DNA of 64,000 nt from Polysphondylium violaceum (Eukaryota; Evosea; Eumycetozoa; Dictyosteliales; Dictyosteliaceae), in contig AJWJ01000009.1 of the NCBI GenBank assembly GCA_000277445.1, positions 1-64,000 on the forward strand, written 5' to 3'. The notes beneath the pieces were generated by a model that was not told the origin of the DNA, searched no databases, and saw nothing but the letters and a program-made list of their open reading frames with translations. The translations under genes and the position numbers were made by a program. Of this stretch, positions 11,874 through 23,300 are shown piece after piece (the stretch's first letter is position 1; each line of letters opens with the position of its first letter).

Positions 11874-12907
11874 ATGTCAAATTATATGAATGATGTTCCT
11901 ATGACACCTGGAGCATCGGCCTCCATGGGCACAGCTCAAGATACAGAAGTTGTTGCATTTCTTGCTAAAACAGAGAATGCATCAGATGTTTCTACAGTTT
12001 TAGCCACCATTTATAAATCGGATCCAACAGATAAAGTGAATAAAAAAACAGATATACAGGCAGTTGTAAGTAGAAATAGCAGTTGATAATCAGTTGATCA
12101 ATATACTAATCGTTATAACGATAGCAACAATTTGTTACAGTTAAAATTTCAGAAATTGGTATGTCATTTATAGTAGAGGAGGGCAAACATTTTCAAGGTC
12201 AGGTTTTCTTTAAGAGATCAATATTTCAAGAGTATCACTGTCAGGCAAATAGCAGTGCCTATGTAGATCACCAATCTGTTGTACCACAGATGCCCTCATT
12301 TCAATTCAAAATCAATTTAGCAATGATTTTAGATTGTTTGAATATCTTTGGACACACACCCAACAAATACACCTCTCTACAATTTGTCTACAGAGGCTAT
12401 GGCAGTCCTTTTATCCTGCTGTTGGAAGAGGATGGTGTCATTACCAATTGTTCGATAAAGACTATGGATGCCGAAGATACACTGAGTTTTGATTATGCAG
12501 GCACCGTTGCCAATCGTGTTTTAATAGACTCTGATAATCTTTTAGAGGCATTTGGTGAGTTGGATTACTCGTCCTCTATATTAAAGATTTTGTTGACACC
12601 CGATATACCATTTCTAAAACTATCGACCAATGGTCAGATGGGTGCTTTCACTATGGACTTTTGCAAAAGTCGTGAGCCAGGTGAAATCTTTGAAAGTTTT
12701 CAGCTAAACGAACCCATCAGACACAGCTTTCAATTATCACTTATTAAACCATGTATCAAAGCACTCACTATTGCCAAAAAGACTAGAATGCTTTTAACTC
12801 GAAATGGTTTATTATCTTTTCAACACGTCGTACCCATAGGTACTCATGTTCATACTATAGAATTTTATATATTGGCTTCAGATTTACCCGATGATATGAC
12901 CTTTTAA
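11874..12907 (+). CDS. rad1: RAD1 checkpoint clamp subunit (9-1-1 complex)
   Basis: Two exons, about 11874-12069 and 12141-12907, giving about 320 aa. RAD1, with RAD9 and HUS1, forms the ring-shaped 9-1-1 clamp loaded at DNA damage to activate ATR signalling. Matches to the family: GMSFIVEEGKHFQGQVFF, FKINLAMILDCLNIFG, YRGYGSPFILLLEEDGV, FGELDYSSSILKILLTPD and the C-terminal HTIEFYILASDLPDD. Frame dictates the splice donor: the best-looking site (GTAAGT at 12066) would put exon 2 out of frame, so GTAGAA at 12070 is inferred. AT-repeats in the 5' leader (11848-11866) precede the ATG. Confidence 0.88.
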
Positions 12908-13006
12908 TCAAATAATCAAATAAATAAATAAATAATAGTATAGCACTGTACTATTATATGTAAATACTACTAAACAAACACAGATCAAGATATCTTATTT
13001 AAATAA

Positions 13007-13043
13007 GGGGTTTTTATTTTATGGGGGAAAGGGGGGTAGGGGG
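13007..13043 (+). other. G-run cluster between convergent genes
   Basis: Runs of 4, 5, 6 and 5 guanines (13007-13010, 13023-13027, 13031-13036, 13039-13043) are separated by short spacers in an otherwise AT-rich region between the stops of the RAD1 and RCC1-TBC genes. This fits a possible G-quadruplex; the first loop is 12 bases, the others 2-3. It may mark a transcription end between the convergent genes; that role is inference. Confidence 0.4.
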
Positions 13044-13095
13044 AAGTAACGGAAATCCAATTTCATCTTGATCCTGATTTGAATCAAAATGAAGA

Positions 13096-16067
13096 TCAAG
13101 ATGAAATTTGATTATGATGATTATGATGATAATTATCTTGCATTGAAGTGATAAACTTTTCAACATTTTTGGGGATATAAATGGCTTTAATGGATTTAAA
13201 CAATCTCTCTTCTTTAAAATCATGTGGAACACTTCTAATGATATTTAAAGTTTCTTCAAAGTTTGAGTTTGTAATAAACTTTCTACAGGATCTGAGGATT
13301 CCAATCGAGGCCGAATAAATAAAGCTCTCGCCCTCAATAAGAAAACAATCCCATATTCTGCACACAATGTGGAAGGGCAACAGTTTGGTAAAGAGGGTCA
13401 TAAACCATTCGAGCAGAAAGTGTTCGGTCGAGAGCTCGAGTTGCTTGAATTGGTGAAAGAGGTTGGGAAGATGTTGTTTAAAGAGCAAGTCAAACACCTG
13501 GACGTGTTTGATGATTTCTCTTACGTCCATACGATAGAGGGACGTAAAGAAATGTGTGTTGAGCATGTTGGTAAAGGCGACAAACGCATCAAAGGTGTCG
13601 AGATAGAGACAAAAGATGGCGGCAACATACGACATGCCCTGCACATAGCCAATCTCAGAGTTCCACATAGAGTACATCAACAGCACGTCACAGAGCTGCT
13701 CTTGGAGTGGACCCGACGAATTGAACAGATTGAGTGTGGGGAATGTACGGGGTAGATCAATTTTAATCATATTTACAGTTTTTATATAATTGATATACTC
13801 TTTGGGCAGTGTGTCGGGAGGGTCCACGTCAAAGTCGGGGTTTGCAAGTAAATCATGTTTGTGTCTGTTTCTGAGATCAACAATGAGCTGGTGAAGGCCC
13901 TCAAAGAAATCTCTGTTGATGCCCAATTTGTTGCCAATGGCTTTTTTCCAAATCGATGCCCTGAGACTGATGGGCAGTCCTTTTCGCCAAACTTCTTTCC
14001 ATTTGGCTTCCAGACGATTTTGATCAAACTTTGGTAAAAACTTGTTGGTCAACAAATCGACCAAATCTTCATTTACATTTGGATTGGGTATGGTGGTTTG
14101 GGGTGGAGGCACCTTGCTCTTGAAAAAGAATCCCAAGTATTTATCATAAAATGGTTTGGAAATGGTTGGAACGATATCATTATCTTGTTGTTGTTGTTGT
14201 TGTTGTAGCTGTTGTTTTTCTTTATCTTTTTTATCTTCAATGTCTTCTTCGTTGTTTGTGCTACTGCTATTACTGTTGCTATCATCATGAATGTAGTCTT
14301 GCAACAAAAAGAATGATTTATCAAAATTACCATTGTTGTTGCCGTTGTTTTCATTTACATATTGGATAAATGATTGGTAGTTGGCGGACAAACATTCAAA
14401 TATATCTTTGTGTGGGTCTTGGTAGCCAATGGGCTTGGCCACTATTGTGGTGGTGGTGCTGTCACTGTCTAAATCACTGCCAATGACATCGTTACTTGTG
14501 TTGTCTATCGATGATAGGGACGATGATGACGATATTGATCGGGGCACGCCAACGGCCATGGAGTGCCATCTACCGCAAGACACAGTTTCGATGAAATAGT
14601 TGGAAAGGGTTTTTAGCTTGGTTGGAGTGAGACAAATGATATTGCTTGTTGGATCAGAAGAGGTGCAATCAAGTGGAATGCCCAGTTGATTATAGTCACC
14701 TTGTCCAAAAGAATAGCAGTCGCCTTCGTCCGTTACAACCAGCGTGTGAGAGTAGCCGCAAGAGACTTGTTTGATGTTTTTGTCGACGAGGGTTTTGACA
14801 AGCTTGGGAGTGGTTTGGTCTTCGCCGTCGTCAATGCTGCCATGTCCCAGCGGGATTCTCCAACCAAAGGTATAGAGCTGTTTGGATTGAAAAGTAACAA
14901 ATGCCGAATGAAAGTATCCGCAGGCGATCTGGATGATCTGTTCCTGCTGGTCTATGACTCTGGGTATCTCTTGAGGACTCCATAGATCTTGTTTGTGTCC
15001 ATTGCCCAATTGGCCATCGGATCCTTTTCCCCAGGTATAGATCTCGCTGTTGTAGTCTATGAGCATGCTGTGGGCCCACCCACAAGACACGCTCAACACT
15101 GTGATCCGCTCAATTGATTTAATCTTTTTCGGCGATGTTATAAATTTAGGTGGCGCAGGAGAAAAGGATGGATCCTCTCCATGTCCCAGCTTGCCATGAT
15201 CGTTGTTGCCCCAACTATATACATGTCCTTGCTTTGAGAGGCACAATGCATGACTGGCACCACACGATAACATCAATACATTGATCGATCCCAATGATGT
15301 TACGATTTTAGGTGTTGTTTGTTTTAGTATTGGTGTACTATTATTACTACTATTATTACTACTATTATTACAACTATTACTACTACTACTACTATTACCA
15401 CTGCTGCTATCTTCTGCTGTTGTTGCAGTTGAAGATGATGGTCTGGATAAAAATAAGGATGGATGGTAAACTACAGGATTTGATGAAGACGATGCAATCG
15501 AAGATATTGATGATGTTGATGAGGCTAAACTCGGTGAATTTGAGCCTGATGAACAAGTGGTGGAAATTGTCGAGGATAAATCTTCAACAGACATGCTGCC
15601 ATTTGCCAATTGACCCTCGATTCCCAATCCCCATGCATACACCAATCCATGATCAGACAATGCAAATGAAAAATCAATACCTGAAGAAACTTGAACAGGC
15701 GTATCGCCATTACAAGCCTTTAACAATGAAAATGTTTTAATACCTTTTGGTGCCTTGTATTGATTTGTATCACTATGCCCCAATTGGCCATTGGGATTTG
15801 ATCCCCAACTATATAAATCACCATTATCTACAATAATGTATATATCACATTAGAATACTATTCCTCCAACTCCTACACTTCTACTACTACTGTTTACATA
15901 CTTGATATTGCGAGTGAATGGTTCCCACCACAAGAGACCTGCACAATGTTTTTGTTTCTCAAGTTTGATAGAATGGTTGGTTTATCAATATCTCCATCAG
16001 GTGTTTTACCCCATATAAAACATAATCGAGAGGACGTTGTCTCATCAGTGTGCACAAAATCCTCCAT
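13096..16067 (-). CDS. RCC1-repeat + TBC domain RabGAP
   Basis: Exons 16067-15902 and 15827-13096 (intron phase 1) give about 965 aa. The N-terminal half is an RCC1 beta-propeller with recurring signatures such as YSWGSNPNGQLGH, CGASHALCLS, YSWGNNDHGKLGHG and CGWAHSM, split by a Ser/Asn-rich loop. A Gln/Asp/Ser-rich linker leads to a TBC domain (about 640-930). Both catalytic fingers are present: the arginine finger IKIDLPRTFP (about residue 746) and the glutamine finger GYVQGMS (about 782). Active GTP hydrolysis on a Rab is therefore expected; the propeller may target membranes or act on another GTPase. It is convergent with RAD1, and its 5' end faces phospholipase B across a 0.9-kb spacer. 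Confidence 0.9.
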
Positions 16068-17005
16068 CGCTATGTGTTATATTGGGTATGTGTCTGTCTG
16101 CTGTCTGTCTGAATGTCACTTATACACTATACAGGATATATGTTTTATATATATATAAACTGAGTATACTATCATATAATATCTATTTTACACACAATAA
16201 ATTAAAAACCTAAATTCACGTTTTACGGCACACCCACTTAAAAAAAAAACAAAAAAAAAAAAATCGGAGATAAAAAAAAAACAAAAAAAAAAGAAATAAA
16301 TAAAAAATACAGATAAGATAAAGATTAACAAGATAAGATAAAGTGTAATATATGTTGTTGTTGTTTTCTGGTGTTGATAAGTTTAGAAATGTTTTTTGAA
16401 AAAAAAAAGTAAAAATCTTCGGGTTCCGAATTTAAATTTCAGAATAGAATCCTGGGATCAATTTTTTTTTTTGCAAAAAAATGTCATCAAAAACTATATT
16501 TGTACAAATGAGAGAAAAACATTGGAATAAAAGGGAAATGAAGATCTTGGTATTAGAGCCGGGAGGGGATCTGCCTGGGGATCTATCGAAATCTATCAAT
16601 CCATTGCTTTCTCTCAATTTAATTCCCGCTTGCAAGTTTGTATCTATACTCAAGTGATTACTCAGCCGAAAGTTTTTATGCTACAAGGAACAAGGAGAAT
16701 CAAAAAGTGTTGAATAGGAAAAGGTGTTTACCTATTACATCATCGTTTAATAAAAATTAATTTTTTCTAAATGATGATGTAATAGGTAAACACCTTTTCT
16801 TATTCTATTAGTGTTATATAGAATTTTCAAGACACAGATATCACATGGATATTATAGATTTCCCAGTCAGATATTTTGAAAAAAAAAAATCAAGAATAAT
16901 TTTTAAAAAAAAAGGGTCTCTCTAAGCCTTTCTCATTTTTTTTTTGAAGGCTTCAGAACAATTTGTTTTTTCCTCTTTGTAATAAAACTACTACTACGAG
17001 TAAAA
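16068..17005. other. Divergent intergenic region, about 0.9 kb
   Basis: This region separates two divergent genes and must contain both promoters. It has A-rich tracts (16230-16300), a locally GC-richer patch near 16550-16590 (two G-rich GGGGATCT repeats) and T runs before 17006. A long hairpin occupies 16712-16805 and is described separately. A 73-codon minus-strand reading frame over the GC-richer patch has no recognisable domain and I do not call it. Confidence 0.5.
16712..16805. ncRNA. Long near-perfect hairpin (small-RNA precursor or foldback element)
   Basis: The left arm 16712-16744 is the reverse complement of the right arm 16773-16805 over 33 bases with one difference, which in plus-strand RNA would be a G-U pair. 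Pairing can continue inward: one more G-U, four further pairs (16746-16749 with 16768-16771), a small mismatch, then five A-U pairs and a TTAA loop at 16757-16760. The whole 94-base unit can thus form a stem of more than 40 pairs. AGTGTT occurs immediately to the left (16706-16711) and four bases to the right (16810-16815), which could be a target-site duplication. A pre-microRNA-like RNA or a small foldback/MITE are the main readings; sequence alone does not decide. Confidence 0.55.
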
Positions 17006-18708
17006 ATGATAAAACGATCAATATTGTCTTTGCTTTTATTTTTTGTGATTGCAGTTGTTTGTCAAACTAATTTATCAACTTATTCTGTTCGAATATCCAA
17101 CACAGGAACAGGCGGATTTCAAGTTTATGCTGGAAATGATAGCAATGCAGTTGCTCAAGCTTCATATGCCAATGAGATGATGACCACCGGTTGGGGCTAT
17201 ATCTCTATCACTACTAATCCTAGTTTTGATGATACAACAATGGCTCAAGCAGCAGGTTACATTGAAGGATATTTGTCACAAGAATTGATTTGGGCAACAT
17301 GGAGCAACACCTATGTCAATGAATACAACTCTGCAGCAGTTCCTGATAATATTCTAAATTTTGCAACAGAAAATATGGTCTACATTCAACAACAAATCAA
17401 AGCCAATCCAACTGACCCATACTGGACTCACATTTATCTTGTGTGGTCTCAAATGTCTTCTATGGTCGACGGATACAATGATGCCACCACTGATAGTTCA
17501 CAACAACTCTCTTTAATGGAATTTATGTTGATGAACATGGATGCCGATCTTGGAGATATCATTCCATCATTAAATTTAACAGTTTCTGATTTTAGAAAAG
17601 AAAGAGCCATTATGAAAGGTCACTTTAAAAAGACTGATCATTGTTCCGGTTTAATTAAATTTACTGATGATTTACAAGAATTATATACAGGTAAATTATT
17701 ATTATAATTCTTATTATTGTTTCAATAATTACTAACACTTTTATTATTATAGCTCACACATCATGGTCACCATATTATGTAATGGTTAGAATGTTTAAAT
17801 CTTATAATTTCAAATACTCTACCTCTTCCAAAGCTCATGTAATGATGTTTTCAGGTTATCCAGCTACTCTTGCTTCCTGTGATGATTTTTATTTACTTGA
17901 TTCTAGATTGGTGGTTACTGAAACAACTAATGGTTTCATAAACAATGAATTGTATAGTCTTATTACACCAAACTCTGTTTTAAGTTGGATGCGTTCAATT
18001 GTCTCCAATCGTATTGCCAAGGATGGTTTAACATGGTGTCAAACCTTTTCCAGAGAAAACAGTGGTACATATTGCAACCAATGGATGATTACCGATTACA
18101 ATAAATTCCAACCCGGTGTCAAGTTGCACGATGGCACTTTGTATATTTTAGAGCAAATCCCAGGTTACATCGAGTATGCAGATGTCACTGGTGTTCTCAG
18201 AACTGGATACTGGCCATCATTTAATGTCCCATACTTTGAAAATGTATTTAATATGTCTGGATTCAACGACACCTCCTCTAGTGACTATGAGCCATGGGAA
18301 TCTGATCCTCGTAGTCAAATTTTCAGACGTGATGCCAACAAAGTCCAAACCCTTCAAGATTTCCAAGCTATTATGAGATACAATGACTATCAAAATGATC
18401 CTTTATCTCAAGGTGATGCTGCCAATCAAATTTCTAGTAGATATGATCTCAACCTACCAACAGCCAGTGACTATGATGCATTTGGAGGTATTGATAGCAA
18501 AGTTACTTCATTGGCATTATTAAACCAATTGACAGTGTTGGCTCAATCTGGCCCAACTCATGACCAACAACCACCATTTGAATGGTCTAATGGAAATTGG
18601 AGTGCTATGTATCCAACTATTGGTATGCCAAATACCTGGGATTTTGGTTGGGTTCAATTTACCGATACTACATTCACCATTCCACAATCATCAAATAAAA
18701 ATAAATAA
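17006..18708 (+). CDS. Phospholipase B-like lysosomal/secreted protein
   Basis: Exons 17006-17690 and 17753-18708 (intron phase 1) give about 546 aa. A hydrophobic signal peptide (SILSLLLFFVIAVVC) opens the protein. The PLBD fold is recognisable: GWGYISITTN, AAGYIEGYLSQELI, then HCSGLIKF (Cys near residue 212), the expected nucleophile at the autoprocessing site of this Ntn-hydrolase family, followed across the intron by AHTSWSPYYVMVRMFK. Later blocks include YPATLASCDDFY, CNQWMITDYNKF, YWPSFNVPYFE, IFRRDANKV and AMYPTIGMPNTWDFGWVQF. D. discoideum PlbA, a member of this family, deacylates phospholipids. Secretion or lysosomal targeting is expected. Confidence 0.92.
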
Positions 18709-18781
18709 ATACACAATTATTGTAAGATTTAAAAACAACATACTTTTTCAATTTAGTTATATTATCTTGTTTCTTTTTTAT

Positions 18782-19053
18782 TTATTCCATTGAACTTAGT
18801 TCATAAAACGTTTCATTTATATCTTCAATCTTTTTTATATAAAAAAGAATTAGAAATAAAATTTTACATTATAGATTAAAAATAATATACTTACCTCTTC
18901 TTTATCCAATTTTTTTAAAGAATTTTCCAATCTATTTTTATCTGTATAGAATTCATCTTGTTTTTCTCTATATGCATTTTGGTATTTTGAAAAGCTATTC
19001 TCCAAGTCGTTCAAAGCTTGTTGGAGTTCATGTCTTTTATTATCTCTATCCAT
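18782..19053 (-). CDS. Small coiled-coil protein, 68 aa
   Basis: Exons 19053-18895 and 18829-18782 (65-bp GT-AG intron, phase 0) encode a 68-residue, highly charged protein predicted to be helical throughout (ELQQALNDLENSFSKYQ and similar heptads). The second exon supplies only IEDINETFYELSSME. I do not recognise the family. Size and charge pattern resemble small subunits of coiled-coil complexes (BLOC/BORC or kinetochore type), but this is a guess. The canonical splice sites and an uninterrupted joined frame support a real gene. It lies tail-to-tail with phospholipase B. Confidence 0.65.
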
Positions 19054-19299
19054 TGTTGTGTTTAATTATAATTATAATTGAAATTAATTTAAAATCTTCT
19101 CTTTTTATCCTCTTTGAATAATTTGGAAACTAATCTATTGAGCCTTTTTTAGATTAAATCACCAAAAGATTAAAAAAAAAGATAAAAAAAAAAAAGATTC
19201 AAAAATACCTTTTTAGGTATTTTGGTCCTAAAGGGACTATTTTAAAATGTTTTTTTGATTTTTATTTTGAAAGATATATATATTTGTAAAAACAACAGA

Positions 19300-20160
19300 C
19301 TAAATAAATAATCTATTTTTAGTAGAGTTCATGTATGGTTTGTATACCCATTCAACATCGGCCTCTTCTTGTTCTACGGTACCAAGAGTGATTTTGTAGA
19401 GTTTTAATTCGAATCTAGGGCCAACCTCTTTGAGAATAATGTCTTTGTGGCCGTCTTTTTCATAGATGTGGTGTCTAAAGGATATGTAGTCGTTTTCGTT
19501 GGAAAAGGTGACCACTCTTCTGCTGTCGTCTTTGGGCACGGGGAAGAGATACTTGAGGATCTTTTCGGTTCTCTCGCCGAGTGGTGTGGTGAAATTGTGG
19601 AAAATGAGGTGGGGAAAGGCGAGTGAGGGTGGGGTCGATTCTTGGATATCGTGGATCATGATACAGTTTTTGATTTCAAAGTATGCTGTGGGCCCATAGG
19701 GCAAATGCGAGATGACGAGGCCGACGGGCTCACCTCTGTGTTCGTGGGCAATGATGAGGTCGGTGACGTCGTTGGCACGACAGGCGTCGACAATCTCTTT
19801 CATGACGTGTGCACCTCTGTTCATTTTCTGTGAGTTGGGAAACAACATTTTCAACTCTTTGCTAAATTGAATGAGACGTGAACTGGGCTCTCTGCTGGTG
19901 GTGATAAAGACTTTGGGGTCCATGATACCGGCACGTGCATACTCGTCATCGATAGAGGTGGGTGCGGTGCCATCCAATTTATCCAATTTAATTGACTCTC
20001 TGTTTTTGAATTCAAAATCCACCAACTCTGTGGGAATGGGCTTGCCCTCGTCCAAGGCCTTTTTTATCTTTCTCTTTTTTTCATAGTCGTCTCTTTCTTT
20101 GCCCTCTAAATTCTTTCTGTACAAGTATTCTTGTCTTAATCTAGTGTTTCTTCTGATCAT
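19300..20160 (-). CDS. imp4: IMP4, U3 snoRNP Brix-domain protein
   Basis: A single exon of 286 aa. The N-terminus MIRRNTRLRQEYLYRK is the IMP4 signature helix, followed by a charged region and a Brix domain (about 85-270) containing KVFITTSREPSSRL, DLIIAHEHRGEP, LVISHLPYGPTAYF and LEV-type C-terminal strands (GPRFELKLYKITLG). IMP4, with IMP3 and MPP10, joins the U3 snoRNP and helps base-pair U3 with pre-rRNA for 18S maturation in the nucleolus. Length is close to human IMP4 (291 aa). It is divergent from the next gene, sharing a short 190-bp spacer. Confidence 0.95.
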   Translation of the reverse strand: MIRRNTRLRQEYLYRKNLEGKERDDYEKKRKIKKALDEGKPIPTELVDFEFKNRESIKLDKLDGTAPTSIDDEYARAGIMDPKVFITTSREPSSRLIQFSKELKMLFPNSQKMNRGAHVMKEIVDACRANDVTDLIIAHEHRGEPVGLVISHLPYGPTAYFEIKNCIMIHDIQESTPPSLAFPHLIFHNFTTPLGERTEKILKYLFPVPKDDSRRVVTFSNENDYISFRHHIYEKDGHKDIILKEVGPRFELKLYKITLGTVEQEEADVEWVYKPYMNSTKNRLFI

Positions 20161-20352
20161 GATTGATGTATGTGTGTATGTTTATATGTGTATATGTACA
20201 AGGTCCAATCAGGCAATAGAAATAGATAAAACAAAAATATTAAAAAAACGAAAAAAAAAATAATTGAAAAAACGAAAGTTTTTTTTTTTATTTTATTTTT
20301 TTTTTAAAACATTTTCACAGATTTATCACCGGATATTTTAGATTAAACAACG

Positions 20353-23300
20353 ATGATAGATAATCACGAGGATCAAAGAAATCGTGATTTCTCTGATGAA
20401 TACTTTAGTAATGTGGATGTAGAGGTGCATAGTCGTCCGGTCAAGACAGATACCGCAGATGACGTGTCGTGCAAATATTATGCTGGAGCCCTGAAAACAG
20501 TGGCTGGATTGGTGCAGTCGACGGCACTGGACACCGTGGGCGTCAGTGATCTGATCTCCAGTCCATTTGGCGATCGTTTGTTGACCTACTGCGACTTTAC
20601 TGCATCGGGTCGTACACTGGGTAGCATAGAAGAGTACTTGTTGCATGAGGTCATACCTCTGTATGCCAACACACATACACTGTCTGATGCAACAGGGCTG
20701 CAAACAACGCTGTTTCGTAGAGAGGCCAGAGAGATTGTCAAGCGCGGTTGCAGGGGAAGCAACGTGGAGGATGTGTTGTTGTTTGTGGGCTCGGGCGCAA
20801 CGAGTGCCGTCAATGCTTTAGTGCATATCCTCGATATAAAGTTTCTGTCAAGCAGTGGAAAGACCCCGTTGGTTTTGTTGGGGCCCTACGAGCATCACTC
20901 TAATATCTTGCCTTGGAGAGAGGCCGGTGCGCAGGTGCTCACATGTCCCGAGGCAAAGACGGGTGGCGTCGATACAGAGTTTTTACAAGACATGCTCAAG
21001 CGATTCAGAGATCAAGATAGCGAGCGATTGATCATCGGGTCCTTTTCGGCAGCCTCCAACGTGTCGGGCATTGTCGAGGACACCGTGGCCGTGACCGAGA
21101 TATTAAAGAGACACAACGCTCTCAGCTTTTGGGACTATGCTTGTGCAGCGCCCTATGTGCCCATCGACATGAACCCTCACAATGACAATCGATACAAAAA
21201 GGATGCATTGTTCTTTTCTCCACACAAGTTCCTTGGCGGCGTTGGCACGCCTGGCGTGTTGTGTGTCAAGAAGCATCTCTTGAAAAACACCGTCCCCTAT
21301 CGTCCTGGCGGCGGATCGGTGCTGTATGTCACACCCAACACTACCACCTATCTCAGCAACTTTGAAGAAAAGGAGGAGGCAGGCACACCAGATATCATTG
21401 GCAGCATTCGTTGTGGCCTTGCATTCCAGCTCAGAGAAAACATTGGCGTGGACAATATCTACCAATCGGAATTGCAGCACAGCGCACACATTAGATCTCG
21501 TCTTGGCGAGATAAAGAACCTTGTGATGCTCGGCAACAACGCGCAATCAAGCAAGCAGCTTCCAATTATCAGCTTCCTTGTTCGTTATGCGCCCGACCCT
21601 AGTCTATTTTTGCACCACAACTTTGTCTCGTCGCTCTTGAACGATCTCTTTGGCATCCAAACAAGGGCAAGCTGTGCTTGTGCAGGTCCCTATCTCGAGT
21701 GCTTGCTGGGCCTCAATGACAAGGACAACAGAGAGTTCTTGAGCTCCATCTTTGAGAAACAAGAGGTCGTCAGACCAGGAATGGTGCGTTTAAACGTCAA
21801 CTACACACACTCTTTGCAAGAGGTCGAGTTTATTTGCTCTGCCGTGCAATTTGTCGTCGAGCATGGCTGGAAGCTCATGCCTCTCTACACCCTTGTGGTG
21901 GCCTCTGGCGAATGGAAGCATCGTAGCAAGTTGACTAAAATGATTGACAGACGTTGGTTGAGCAGTATCTCGTACACCAACAAGGGTAAAATGAGCTATG
22001 AAAGCAAGAGAAGAACAATCAATTTCACAAACGACATGGACGATAGCCAAAAGCTGGATAAACTCATTTCCATCAAACAATCATACCTCGACCAAGCTCA
22101 TCAACTTGTTCAACAACATTTACTCAATCTTCCCAAACCACTTCCAGATCAATCCACCATGTTGACCCCCGATGCTCAGCATCTCAGATGGTTTGCGTTG
22201 CCAACTGATGTATCAAATGTTTTAGCAGCATCCAATACAACCTCGGTGAATCAAGATATAACCCTATCAACAACTTTACATAAAGAGATTATCATCAAGC
22301 CACACAAGAAATATATATCTGGCACCAATGGACTTGATCAACAAGAATATGAAAAGGTTCTCGCGAATCTCAACAACCTATCAACTAACGAAGCCAATCA
22401 ATTAATTAATGACAACTTTGTTTATCCAATGATCAATATTTTAAATTCAATTTCAAGTAATAGCAATAGTAGTAGTTCAGTAGTAAATAGTAGTAGTAGT
22501 AGTAGTAAAGTAGACGATACTAATCAAGTGGGCATGGTTTGCCCAATGAAGCCCAAAGTCAAAGATAACAATTTAGTCGAGGGTAAAATTTGTATCAATT
22601 GTTTCCATGATCATGTTGGAACTGTAAAGCAAGAGAAAAACGATACTGATGGCAACAACAACAACAATACCAATATATCAAAATCAAAAGAATGTAGATC
22701 ATGTGAATGTGTATCATTTGTACCTAGAATGGAAGGTACTCAAAAAGAACAACGTACCTTGCAAAAGAAAATTAGTTCAAATGTTGTAACGACCATCACA
22801 AACTATAATATGATCAATGATGGAGATAAAATTATGGTTGGTGTAAGTGGTGGAAAAGATAGTTTGACATTAGTCCACACTCTCCTCGATATAAGACGAA
22901 GATCAAAGGCCAAGTTCTCTATTGGTGTTTGTACAGTAGATCCCCAATCGCCAGATTACGATCCAAGTCCTTTGAAAAAGTAAGTTGAGAAATATAATAT
23001 ATTTAATAGTATTGATTATTAACCCGTTACATACATAGATATTTTGAATCATTAAATATACCATACTTTTATATTAGTCAGGCAGTGATGGAGTCTGCCA
23101 AGATGTGCATGAAGGATGGCAACAAAGCCAGTATATGTGCATTTTGCAGTAGAATGAGAAGAGGTATATTGTATGATGTTTGTAGAAAAGAGGGATACAA
23201 TGTGTTGGCGTTGGGACAACACTTGGACGATCTTTCAGAATCATTTGTAATGTCTGCCTTTTATAATGGTATTTTGTCAACAATGAAAGTCAACTATACC

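Noticed and set aside
13369-13755. Long plus-strand frame inside the TBC domain region
   Set aside because: It is antisense to a well-supported catalytic domain; several similar shadows over RalGAP beta, EF-G and the desulfurase fusion were dropped for the same reason.
16430-16475. GGGTTCCGAATT as a tRNA T-arm
   Set aside because: No cloverleaf can be formed on either strand.
16432-16653. 73-codon minus-strand frame over a GC-richer patch
   Set aside because: It has no in-frame family match, uses a non-ATG start and lies in an A/T-run-rich divergent promoter region.
22401-22560. Possible split of the desulfurase and TtcA halves into two genes
   Set aside because: The frame stays open through the Ser/Asn linker with no stop, promoter-like T run or new start context, so one gene is more likely.
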